Assembly (NCBI GenBank): GCA_021234155.1
Contig: JAJEKV010000104.1
Span: forward strand, 3,149,985 to 3,213,984
Origin: Isoetes taiwanensis
Lineage: Eukaryota > Streptophyta > Lycopodiopsida > Isoetales > Isoetaceae
Reading direction: 5' to 3'
Length of the DNA stretch: 64,000 bases
In this document: positions 21,748-32,720 of the stretch, piece by piece
How the letters are laid out: the number at the start of each line of letters is the position of its first letter
How positions within the stretch are numbered: position 1 is the first letter of the stretch
The notes under the pieces: model-generated
Seen by the model: the letters and a program-made list of their open reading frames with translations, nothing else
What the model was told of the DNA's origin: nothing
Database searches by the model: none
Made by a program: the position numbers and the translations under genes

Positions 21748-24700
21748 TGGCCGTGTGCGAATACTTCAGTATGTAAGTCGATAACGACACGGTCCAATGT
21801 TAATCCTTGGCAACTGTTGAAGGTGGTTGCATAAGATAATCGGAGGGGGGTAATCGTCTATGTATGTATGGTCCAGGGTCGATTCTCTGGTTGGTAAAAG
21901 AAGTCTGTTCTAGAGATTGGATACGTGCATGCATCCTCTTGAGCTGTATCATCTAATACTTTTACCATCACGAATTTTGCGTGCATCGAGACGACCATAA
22001 CTCTTGCATTTTTTACCAAACCCTTTTCCATGTCTAGTCGTTTCATAATGTGACATATTGCACCTACCTTAAGCTTTAGTTCGTGATTGGGTATTCCAGA
22101 ATGGGTGAAGTTATTTAGAAAATCTGATGTCGCATAGGGATGGTCATGTATAATTTCATCTTGTTCGGTGATGTGATCATGGCTATAATATGGTTTGTCA
22201 TTACTAGAGAGTCTATTAAGAATGCAACCGTTGATATTATCAACACTCTTGTTAATTGTTGACAAAAAGTTGCGTTTTTTGCATATTGACGAGTCCTGAA
22301 GGATGCTAGATGGATAGAGAAACTCAACGCTACTTTCAACGCTAGTAGTTGTGTTGAAGATATCCAATGAGACTGTGGGTTCTTCCCAATTTTCTCCTAT
22401 ACGATCAACAAACCGCATCAGTTCAGGATCCCGTGCATTCCTTATTGGTTGTTCTAATCTAAACACACGAAAACTTTGCCAGAGAGGCGAGGATTTTATA
22501 GATGCATTATATGCTGCATTCCTCCCTCCTCCCTTGACAACAGGGGATACCTGTCTGAAGTCTCCAGAGGCGATAAAGTGTTTGCCTCCAAAGGGAAGAC
22601 CATTCCGACATAGTCGTTGCAACAAATGATGGGCGCTTTCTATGACAGCTTTATTGGCCATTGGGAATTCATCCCAGATAATGACCTTAAATGCAATGAG
22701 CAGTTCCGCTGCTCCAGAATCCTGTTCTATCATTGAGTGAAGTCCTGCATTATTTTCTTCTACAGGGATTTGGAATAGGGAGTGCGCCGTTCGCCCTCTT
22801 GGATACTGAAGAGCGGCTAATGCTGTTGTACCGCAAGGAAGTGCTATACATTGATTGCCTCGTATAGATAAACATACACAATTTAGCAAGAAGGTTTTTC
22901 CTCTACCGGCCTTTCCATCGACGAATATAGCTTGGTTGCTTTCTGATGTTTCGAACCATTGTTGAATGAAACTGTATATTTCACGTTGGTCTGTATTCAT
23001 TATACTCGTCATTTGCATCACAGTATCTAAGTACCTCTGATGGTCAGAAAATTTTTGTAGTTCACGCATAACAGTTCTTCCAAGACGAGGATGCAGTTGG
23101 AGACCGAATGCCATGATGTTAGTACTATGTTGTGTTAGAATATTGTTGATCAGATGAAGAGATTCATTAAATGCAATTGCTTCATCATTTGGGTATTCAT
23201 CTAATAGGTCAGTAGTCATTGGTATTTTGAACCTAGTCCATAGCTCCACCGCTGGACCTTGATCAAGAAGTAACATGGCAAAAAGAAATCGCAGCTGTGT
23301 GGGACTCAGTGATAGAGAAACTGCTTCTTCCATAACTAATACTGACTCATTATGTGCGGCGAGCAAGCCTTCTGCTTCTGCAGCTTGTTGATACGTTCTA
23401 TATTGTTGGTCATTAACGATTTTCAACTCATCCCATGTTCTCACAGCACGATGCAGCAAGAGTTGCCTTAAATAAAATGCTTCTCCTACTCGAGGCAACA
23501 GTAATCGTATCTTACATACAACTGGCTGCCTTACCCTTTTCTTCACAATGTTTCTCGTGAACCCCTCTCGCTCTTGTTCCATATGCGCTCCAGATTCAAT
23601 CGGTAATGCTGAATTATATACGGTCAACGTATGTTGTTCGTAATATTGAATATATGTGACGGCATCAAACTCGTTACCCAGAGGACGCAAGAAGTATCGA
23701 TCTAACAACGATCTCGTATTCAAATGTGGCAGGTGCAGAGGCAAGCATTTGACAGCAGGCGACTTATTTGTTATGTCATATGACATTGTTCTCCACGCTG
23801 CCTCTGTCGCTGATAGATAACGTGCCCTCAAGTAATCCTGTATCTCATTCCTAGGAGGTCGCCTAGCAGTTTCTTCAGATGATATATGCCCTGGTGGTTG
23901 ACATGTGCTATTTCCATTTTGATCATCGTTCCTTGACGAGGATTCCACAGCCGGTTCATGTTGACTGTTTAAAGCTGATGGTATGGAAGCCGAGTGCCTT
24001 TCTTGGGTTACCCGAAAGTTGGCGTTGTCAAATCCCTTGTAAATGTAACCATAAAGATATGAGAATACATGGACTGTTGATGCAATATCCACCATAATGT
24101 GACAATCCAACTCATGTAAGAGAAAGGCATTATAGGGAACCACCCATGCATCATCTATGCTCCTCCTTCTGTATTGCACATAACCCTTCGAATCAAGATG
24201 CGTTGTGGGGTTAATGTCTTTTGGATGTTTGTAACAACATGGATTGCCATTTGGGGAGCACCTTTCTGAGTGTCTATGTATCATGAATTTTTGGACCTGT
24301 GCTCGAAGGACTGGATCTGTAGGCAATTCAGCAGAGATGATGTCATCGATACATTCGATTGGTATGTCGGGTTCAGTACGCAAGACGAGGTGGGCATGGG
24401 GCAATCCACATTTTTGAAACTCTATGACAGTTATCACATACGATATGCACTGGAAGAAATTATGAAGGAGCTCCTTCAACCGTTGTAATCTTCCATGAAA
24501 GCATCGAACAACAATCATAGGGACATCAGATGCATTTTGTCCAGGTCTGAGTCTAACTCGTATTTCAGCCCAATCCACATTTGTAGTCATAGTGATGAAT
24601 AACGTTGGACGACCTTTTGATCTAGACAGTGCCAATGCATCTGCGACCTGCACATAGCACCACCTTTGACATCCCAGAAATGAGGAGGGCAATATAATGT

Positions 24701-26290
24701 CGTTTCGATCATCATTCTCACGTTCTGAATAATCCTCATCATATTGCACTCTTCGATTGCGAAATTTCGGCGTCCTAAAATAATTCAATCGAGCATCTTC
24801 AACTCTTGAATACATGTCAACCAAGTATTCTCCGCATAAACGACCTAATTGAAGAAACCGTTCTTCATGCAACAGTCTAGTCCTGTACCATTGTAATTGT
24901 GTAAGACCATGTTCATTTCTAAGTCCCCAACCCAAAGTGCCATGTGGGAATAAGAGAGGGTACTGTAATGGTTCATACATAGGATCAAGAATGTTCATGA
25001 AGGTTGGCTCGCCTTCATTTTGTACCCAAAATCCTGCAACTCGTGGCATAGTCTCAGCTGTGTTGTTAACATCTATGATGGCTGCAATTTCATTGCTTGC
25101 AACTGCTCCTTCAATTGTTATATATGCCGATGACAAGCCCATACCTCCCATGGTTCGGAGGTTCCGAATAAATGGGTTTACTTGGTCGAGGATTAAGCCA
25201 ATAATTGCTACCCACTGAAATGGCACGTTTTGGTTTCGTGCATGTGTGTATCGTTCTGATTCATCATAGATATACCAATGCATAGGATGCCCTGATTCTG
25301 CAATGGGACGTAACCGATGGTAAGTTCGACCAGTAATAGTCACCGACGAAGGAAAATCTAAATTTACGAATCCATCGCTCACTCCAAGCACACTAAAGCA
25401 GAATAGTTTATTCACTTTTCTCGATAGCTCGGCAAATTCTGGCATGTTGTAAAGATTTTGTAGCGCCATAGGCAAGGGCAGTAAAGGCGATAGTAACCAT
25501 TTCCCTCTATTACAACAAAATCCATCACGCTCAACATTGAGCAATGGGATCTGACAGTATGTACATTGTTTATTCCATGTACACATTACATAACTTCGAT
25601 GAATTGCCAAATTCATTTGTTGTGCTTGAGCTTGCCAATGGACTGAAGCAGATAACATTATTTCTGATACACTGTTCCTTTCCTATACACGTGTTTGGCT
25701 AGATGATGCAACATCATTTGCATATATAAATGCCAAATCTCGGTCTACTATAGGTCTGGAGTATGATCGTCTAGAACGTTCTCTCGCCCTTTCTCGCATT
25801 CTAAATCTATCTCGTTCAGGAAGCTCTGCATAGGATTCAGCTCGTCTTTCCAGTATACTATCTCTATCCTCTTCAGATAAATTTATATAGCGTTCTACTT
25901 CTCTTTCCCACACTCTTGCTCTATCTTCTTCAGACAAATTTGCATAGTGTTCTATATTTCTACGTCGTATTTTGTCTCTATCTACCTCGGGCAAGTTTGC
26001 ATACCGTTCTACTTCTCTTCGTCGTATTTTATCTCTATCATCATTGGACAACTTTGCATATCGTTCTGCTGCTTTCAGTCTTAATCTATCTCTATCCTCA
26101 TCAGGCAAGTTTGCATAATGCTCTCTCTCTCTCTCTCCCGTATGCTCTCCCTATCATTGGCATATCGTTCTCTTCTTCTACATCGTATCCTCTCCCTATC
26201 TTCCTCCGACAATTTTGCATAACGTTCTCTAGCTCTTTGTCGGTCTCTCTCTCTATATCTTTCTAACATAATTCTATCATTATCATCCAT
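21630..26290 (-). pseudogene. Helitron Rep/helicase, decayed
   Basis: The coding sequence runs from ATG 26290 to TAA 21630 on the minus strand. An Arg-rich repeat region (26290-25683, units like RERYA-LSEEDRD) is followed by 1266 residues (25658-21861). These hold a Cys-rich finger (CTYC...GFCCNRGKW, residues 32-54) and the HUH nuclease motif (GLPHAHLVL, about 418). They also hold the tyrosine region (YLYGYIYKG, about 534), a Pif1 Walker A (GKAGRGKT, about 915), Walker B (WDEFPM, about 995) and GDFRQVSPV (about 1032). Rep would nick and join DNA for rolling-circle transposition, and the helicase would unwind it. Two in-frame TAG codons (25683-25685, 21858-21860) and a frameshift near 26090 break it. 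After the second TAG the frame continues through helicase motifs (SCQGLTLDRVVIDL, YTALSR) to 21630. Both TAGs could come from CAG by CHG-methylation decay. Confidence 0.9.
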
Positions 26291-27722
26291 GTCCCTTTTT
26301 TTTTTTATATATTTATCTAATATTATTAACTAACATCCAATGGTCTAAATATCCAATGGTAGCCATATTGACACCTTGAGATGCAGCTAAAACAACTATA
26401 TAAGAAGATAGCTTACCCGGTTTAGTTGTATCTTCCACGTTCTCCTTCGCATTGGTGGAGAGCACCTTTCTCAAGAACTGAACTGAAATACTTTTTGCAT
26501 TTAGAAAAGTAAAACATTGTGGCTAAAGAAAATCCTATGAGATTTTGTTAGTCAATTTTTGATTTATTATATATGCCATTCTTGTGCGAGATTTGAGCAT
26601 AACTTGCCAATGTCGAATGATTAAAATGCTTGTTCAAATTTTGGCCATACAATGGCCAAAAAGATTTTTTGATTTTACCTTCCATTACTGGATTTGCTCT
26701 CTTGCCATGTTGATTGTTATGTAGCTTAATAGGTCACAATTCTTTTTCTTAGAAGTTGCATTTGCACCCTTCCCATATGGATTTGCACCCTCAGATATTG
26801 TTAGTTAATTTTTCTGATTTAGTATATACGCCATTTGTTGAATAAGATTTTAGCATAACCTCTTAAAAAAAAACATATGCACTACATTGATTTCTTAAGA
26901 CGCTTGTTCGGTTTTTTGTCAGACAATGGCCAAAAACATTTCGTGCTTTTTTATCCCACAATTGCATTTGTACCCTTGCCGTCTTGATTGTTAAGTAGCC
27001 TAAGGTAGGTCACAATTGTTTTTCTTAACAGAAATTAAATATACCGGTATCATGTAATACTATCTATACACTCACTTGCATTTTTTTACATTTTGGTTTT
27101 CTTTCTTCCTATGATTGGATTTGCACCCTTGCCAGATTATAATGTAGGCCACAACTGTTTTCTTAATAGAAAGTAGATACACTTGGTTCACTACAATACT
27201 ATCCATAGTGGTGCAAGTCACACTTGTGTTTTTACTTTTTGGTTCCCCGTGGAAATTTTCTTCCAATAGACAATGGCCAAAAACATTGACATTTTAAGTT
27301 GCCAATGGCATGCCTCCATTGCTCTGAAAAAGCCATAGCTTTGGAAGGCATACATGATGTTGGTCTGATATAATGTTGGTAGTATTATGTTCACAAAAAC
27401 CTTATTTCATAAATACCGTATTATTGTTATCAGCATGAATACAACCCTAAGGCCTTTTTCCCAGGCAGTCACTTTGGTATCAACTCAGTAGAGCTTTTCT
27501 GGTTGATAATGTCATGAATTAAAATTGTCTTTGAGATTCCTATCAGAGAAATTGAAATTGACGTCGACCCATGCTTTATAGAGATCCATAAAGCAACAAG
27601 GCGACTCTCCCACAACCTTATGTAACACAAAGAAAACGTGCTTTTCCATCTAGAGCACATGGAAATTAGTGATATCATTATTATAGACCAAAATTATTTC
27701 ACTATGAGAATCTAAGAAGGTT
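26291..27722. repeat. Non-coding region with 260-bp degenerate tandem repeats
   Basis: No gene is seen. Units at about 26537-26799 and 26800-27060, plus a partial one at 27110-27290, share GTTAGT-AATTTTT, TATAT-CGCCATT, CAATGGCCAAAAA, GGATTTGCACCCTTGCC and GGTCACAATT-TTTTTCTTA. The repeated TTTTGGCCA-ACAATGGCCAAAA is palindromic. This flanks the 5' side of the Helitron gene, but no TCTCTAC-type Helitron start is visible. Confidence 0.65.
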
Positions 27723-29800
27723 TACTGTATGGTGTTTGGAAAGTTAGGTGACAGAACCTCTAAGACCAATGGACATGTGGGCTCTGCTAGAGGATGCAAG
27801 ACATCCTGTACTGTATGGTGTTTATAGAAACTTAGGTGGCAGAACCTCTATGAGCAATGGTCATGTGGGCTCTGCTAGAGGATGCAAGACATCTTGCACA
27901 ATGGTATAAACGTCTCCGCCAAGAAGCAAAAGCTCAAGTATGATCAAACTAATATATCCTCTTTGTGAAGGCCCAAGATGTAGTAAACAAACAGCAAAAA
28001 TTAAAAGAAAATGGCCATCGGCAAAACTTTCAGAGCTTACTACAACAATGGCTGCATTGGGTAAAGAAGCTGCGGCAGCCATGAGTGCAGTCGAAGTACA
28101 ACAGCAGCGTCTTACTCTACAACGATGTAATGCACTGATTGCTTTTGGTCTTATATCGGTGCTGTGATAATTCAAAGCAAATATAATGTACAAATAGAAG
28201 CTGAGCGCTCTTACCACCAACAAATATGTGAGATGCTTGAACAGCTGCATGGGCAGATTAGTTCTCTGTGCGTATATATACCCAAGGACGGACTCCGTTA
28301 GTAGCGGAGAATTCTGTTCCCCCTCCACCATATGAGCAGAAGAAGTCAAATGGCTATGACAGGACCCTCCAAAATCCATATCACAATTCGAGGACATTTA
28401 ATCATGTGAATATGAGAGATGCATGTCTGGAGCAAGATCCAGAAAGCAAGGTGGCATGTGAAACTTGCACCAAGTCAAATATGGTAATGCTGTTTGGTGA
28501 GATCACAACTAAGGCCAATGTTGACTATGAGAAAATTGTCCGAGATACATGCAGGGAAGTAGGTTATACATCAGAAGAAGTGGGATTAGATGCAGACAAA
28601 TGCAAAATCTTGTTATACATTGATCAGCAGAGTCCAGACATAGCCCAGAGAGTCCATGGCAACTTCACCAAACCTCCTGAAGAGATTGGAGCAGGCGACC
28701 AGGGCCACATGTTTGGCTATGCAACAGATGAGACCCCAGAGTTCATGTCTTTGAGTCATGTTTTGGCTACAAAATTAGGCATGCGGCTTTCTCAATGCAG
28801 AAAGATGGAACCCTAACATGGGCACGTCCAGATGCCAAAACCCAGGTGACATTTGAGTACAGAAGGCATAAAGGAGCTTTAGTACCCATACGCGTGCATA
28901 CAGTTCTCATCTCCACACAACATGATGAAGATATTACTCAGGAGCCAATTTTTGCAGATACAAAAGAACATGTTGTTTCCAAAGTTATTCCTGACCAGTA
29001 TATGGATGAGAAGACCATTATTTTGGTTAATCCTCTGGGCAGATTTGTGGTGATGCAGGGCTGACTGGAAGGAAAAATAATTGTGGACACATATAGCATG
29101 GGAAGCCCATGGTGGTGGTGCATTTTCAGGCAAAGACCCTAGTAAAGTGGACCGCAGCAAAAAGCCTTGTGGCTTCTGGATTGGCAGAGAGGTGTCTTGC
29201 TCAAGTCTCATATGCCATAGGTAGGGCTGAACCATTATCCGTATTTGTTGACACATATGGGACAGGAAAAATTCCAGATAGTCATATCTTGAACTTGGTT
29301 CTTGCCAGCTTTGATTTCAGACCTGAACTTGTGGCTCAGAATTTGGATCTAAAGCGTGGTGGAAAGGGAAAATGTAAGAAGACTGCCACATTTGGGCACT
29401 TTGGAAGGGCTGATCCTGATTTTACATGGGAGTGTGTCAAGCATCTGAAGGTGGAACACGTGCTGGAAAGTTGAAGTTCCTATTGAAATTTTCTATATAA
29501 AAAACAGAAAAAAATGCCATATTAAGTATTGAATGCTGAGGAAAAGACTTCATTGAAATTGAAACGTTTTCTTTGATTGCAAGGTCATGCATCCCTTTGA
29601 TGCAGAAACAGAAGCAGAGCTAAGCTTAACTATGGATGATTATGTGGTGGTATATTGACAGATTTCTTCAACTGCTACCATCCAGTTTCAACTGCTACAG
29701 ATTTCTTCCGACTGCTACTAGTCGGTTGGGGGAAAGCTAGATGGTTTCCTTCTTCTTATGTGGAAGGCAGACAAAAGGTTCCTCCTAGAAAGGTTTGTTC
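27723..29800 (+). pseudogene. SH3P (BAR-SH3) gene copy, broken and interrupted
   Basis: Plant SH3P proteins bind membranes through a BAR domain and act in clathrin-coated vesicle traffic and autophagy. Fragments appear in the family's order. The late BAR helix is LLEDARHLAQWYKRLRQEA (27870-27942), then SELTTTMAALGKEAAAAM and VEVQQQRLTLQR (28030-28125), then AERSYHQQICEMLEQLH (about 28200). The linker VPPPPYEQ lies near 28317. After a gap filled by a SAMS copy, the SH3 start HPFDAETEAELSLTMDDYVV (29589) and end KARWFPSSYVEGRQKVP (29737-29795) follow. The first part carries an 86-bp tandem duplication (27723, 27809), stops and frameshifts. No introns are visible in the BAR part, suggesting a processed copy, but the SH3 start follows an acceptor-like TTGCAAG. 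The N-terminus is absent. Confidence 0.75.
28418..29474 (+). pseudogene. S-adenosylmethionine synthetase, truncated and frameshifted
   Basis: The enzyme makes S-adenosylmethionine from ATP and methionine. The copy starts at [19 protein letters not shown], so about the first 30 residues are missing. It continues through the [21 protein letters not shown]-site motif and shifts frame near 28800 (one base lost). It reads VPIRVHTVLISTQHD and DEKTI, then has a deletion and frameshift near 29045-29110, and resumes with [15 protein letters not shown] and [10 protein letters not shown] to a TGA at 29472-29474. Many plant SAMS genes have one coding exon, so lack of introns alone does not prove retroposition. 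It sits between the linker and the SH3 domain of the SH3P copy. Confidence 0.9.
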
Positions 29801-32431
29801 GTACTGCTATCTGGTTCTATTGTGAACTTGCCTACACAAGAATCCATCGCCCATTTGCAGGCTTCAAACACCCATACTATAAATACTGAAGAATAAAGAT
29901 AGAAAGCTTACCGGAACATGACCTGCAGACAAATCATTGCCAGAATATCAAGCACGTTGCCATACCCAAATATACAGAGTAGCCCAAATTCAGAGCAAGC
30001 GAAGCGACAGGAACTCTGGGCTTTTATATCAGCATGCTTCATGAATGTGTGGCGGAGCTGCTTCCAGAGGCCAAGCAGGAATGGCGACAACACCAGAGGC
30101 CAGGCACGAGCCAGCAAATAGCAAATAACAGATGGCGACGACCTCGGCAGCAATCTTGAACATGTGGTGTAGTGGCTTCCAGCAAAAACACCAAGCAATT
30201 TCGATGACGACAGCTGCAGAACCACCTGGAGAACAGATCCGCGGCTAATCTTCCTGCTTTAAGCTGGCCGCACATGTGGCGTCGATAGCCTAATCTAGAT
30301 TGCGGCGGAGAACACGAAAAAAGAAAAAAGAAAAATATGAGACTGAATTACATATGTTTAGAAAAAGCCACTTCCATAACTAATGGATTTACTGAACAAG
30401 TAATGCAGAGTCTCGTAATTACATGCATACTGCGTTAAAATCTACAAGGTCTTATGACCGCAACTGCTTGTAACTTCTGCCAACTAGTCCCTAGGCTACG
30501 CCCCGTCTCCAAGAGCCAAAAGTATCATTTATCAACCGTAGAATTATTAAGCTCAAGTATTATTATTTCCTAATTTTCTTAGTTGAATTATCACTCCTCC
30601 CTAGAATACAAGTTCTTTACTGATTATTCCACCCCAGGTCTATGGCAATTGGATCCACTCTCCTCCAGCCCACCATTAAACTTTACTCCGGCCTATCCAA
30701 TGCCAGTATTACACTTGTACTCTATTAATTTACTTGTAACATTGTAACATAGAGGCAAGAACGTTGAAGCTGCTGGATGATGTCGATTTGCATCAGATCC
30801 TACAAATCGATCCTCTCTGACCCAACATCGACCCCTTTCAGGTGGTTTTGGCCTGACCCATCACGATTTAGAGAGGTTTAATCGATTCCAAGCCTGATTT
30901 ATGCACAAATGTTTCCCCTTCAATCTCCTTTTTGACATAATTCTCTGGTCCAAATACTCACAATTCCTCTGATTCATGCATCTCTGATCAAATTACCCCT
31001 TTCCTAGGCCAAATCGGCCCTTCTAGAACCCAAATCGGCCTGTTCCATGCCGTTTCCAGGTGGATCCAACAGTTCTAATTCCAGTTGTGACGGTTTTGTT
31101 GCAGATCCAATCAATCCTTACAGCCCATAATTTCTAAGTTAAATCCATCCTGGATCAATTTCGACCTGATTCTAGTGGATTTGAGGTCCGTTTGGATCAG
31201 TGGGATCACCTTCAAGTATTACCGGATGACCATATCAACCTCTGATTCATTTAATTTAACTCTTGGTTCATCCATATCAGCCCCTTATTATCCAAATCAA
31301 TCTGTTTCAAATCATTTCAAGGTGTTCCCAGAAGTCAAATTCCAACTTTGAATACTGTAATCTATAACTGGTTACTTCTAGTTTACTCCAGGCCCTATCA
31401 TGCCAAGCTCTTAATCATAGCGTCTTCCAGCTCCTGATACAAGGTCCTCAATTCACATGTACTAATTAAAACTCATAACTCATGATAGTCTACGCCTCAC
31501 AGCATCTTACCAAAGCATGTATAATTCATAGCAGCATATGCAAATCTCGAATTAATCCAACAAAACCCCACCTGAAAATTAGAGAGATCAATGTTGAATC
31601 TTCAAGCTCCGGATTCCACAGCTCTGATGCAACTCCTCCAAAAAGCACGGCCTCAACTCCACGTCTCCAAAAAGCTTCTAACATTCCTTTCTCAATTTGC
31701 CTCTCTAATTTATAAAGCTTTTGCTTATTTTTAGTTCTGCATGCATATTCTATTTTGCATGCATGTTAAACATGTATATACGTACATGAGTATGTATACT
31801 GGCCCATCAAGCGGCCAGGACCGTTACAAATGACAAGTTGATGTTGTCATTGGGCATGAGATAGCCCATCATATGTAAAGATTGAGAAGAAATGGCAACA
31901 AAAAAAAAATAAGTTATACTAGCAAGGAGGTGGAGTAGGGTGCTTTAGACAGTTCTAGATCTTGGATTAAATTATACATGAAAAAACTTCATTAAAGCAA
32001 TCTAGGTAATTCTAGACTTGGTCATTAGTTATATCTCAAAAAAGTCTCTTAATCAAGCTCCCAAAAATTTTATATATCTATCTTGTTAATTTGGGAACTT
32101 CCAGTGTGACTACATACTTTCTTGGAATTATTTTTAACTTGATTTCCCAAGATTTTGGGGGGTACATTCGACCATGTGATTACTGAAGATGATTTAGATG
32201 AGGTCCTTAGAAGGTTTAAAAACGGCTTTCATTATCGAGATAGAGCCAAAGTAGTTAACAGGCAAAAGAAGAATCCACTTGCCAAGATCACAAATTCTTT
32301 CAAGGACAAACCAACTCTTATCAAGAACTCTTACCAACTTTTATCACAACGTTTTGCCACGCCACCACCCTTATCAAGAACAAATCAACTCGACCATTGA
32401 AGTTCAGAATGCATTTTCCACTTTGTATCAT
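29801..32431. other. No supported gene; possible 5' exon on the minus strand
   Basis: A minus-strand frame at 30225-29908 contains a membrane-helix-like stretch (WPLVLSPFLLGLWKQLRH) and a possible donor (CTGCAG|GTCATG). I recognise no family and the frame may be chance. Bases 30300-32430 are C/T- and AT-rich, with scattered AAATCGGCC-like words, and look like intron or old transposon DNA. Confidence 0.3.
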
Positions 32432-32720
32432 TATGTTTTATTAGGCTTAGGTAGGGCGAAGCCTTCTGGGGCGCGTGCCGTGATATGACTAAAACGGGAG
32501 AGACACCTGTCGCACCATTCTCTGTCCATTCCACTCTGATCCTCGCGAGGGCGCGTTCAGAGGCATGGTGTACCACTAACGTGGATGGCTCCTCGCTCAG
32601 GTGTCCCGACCCGGATGGGTGAGGACACACCGAAAGGACGTATGTCTATAAGGTGGGGGAGTAAGATCATATCCAGGAGAAAACTGCGGCTATACATATA
32701 TATATATGTTTTATTAGGCT
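32432..32720. mobile_element. 257-bp SINE-like insertion with 16-bp target duplication
   Basis: TATGTTTTATTAGGCT occurs at 32432-32447 and again at 32705-32720. Between them lie 257 bp (32448-32704), clearly more GC-rich than the flanks, ending in a (TA)n tail. A perfect 16-bp target duplication plus a simple 3' tail indicates LINE-driven retroposition. The interior can fold: GTGTCC-CG-ACCC-GGAT-GGGT-GA-GGACAC is a near-perfect hairpin (around 32600-32627). A GCGTTCAGAGGC at about 32550 is only weakly like a pol III B box. There is no ORF. It could be a SINE or a retroposed structured RNA. Confidence 0.6.

Noticed and set aside
27861-28397. A 178-codon minus-strand frame opposite the SH3P copy
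   Set aside because: It is the mirror of the SH3P/SAMS coding sequence on the other strand. The plus strand gives clear homology and the minus strand gives none.
28268-28816. A 182-codon frame that looks like a fusion of an SH3P linker and SAM synthetase
   Set aside because: It is the chance in-frame join of two gene copies. SAMS is 5'-truncated, frameshifted at about 28800 and followed by the rest of SH3P, so no real fusion protein is indicated.
29908-30225. A membrane protein gene on the minus strand
   Set aside because: There is one helix-like stretch and a possible donor, but no recognisable family and no second exon. Kept only as a note in the gap description.
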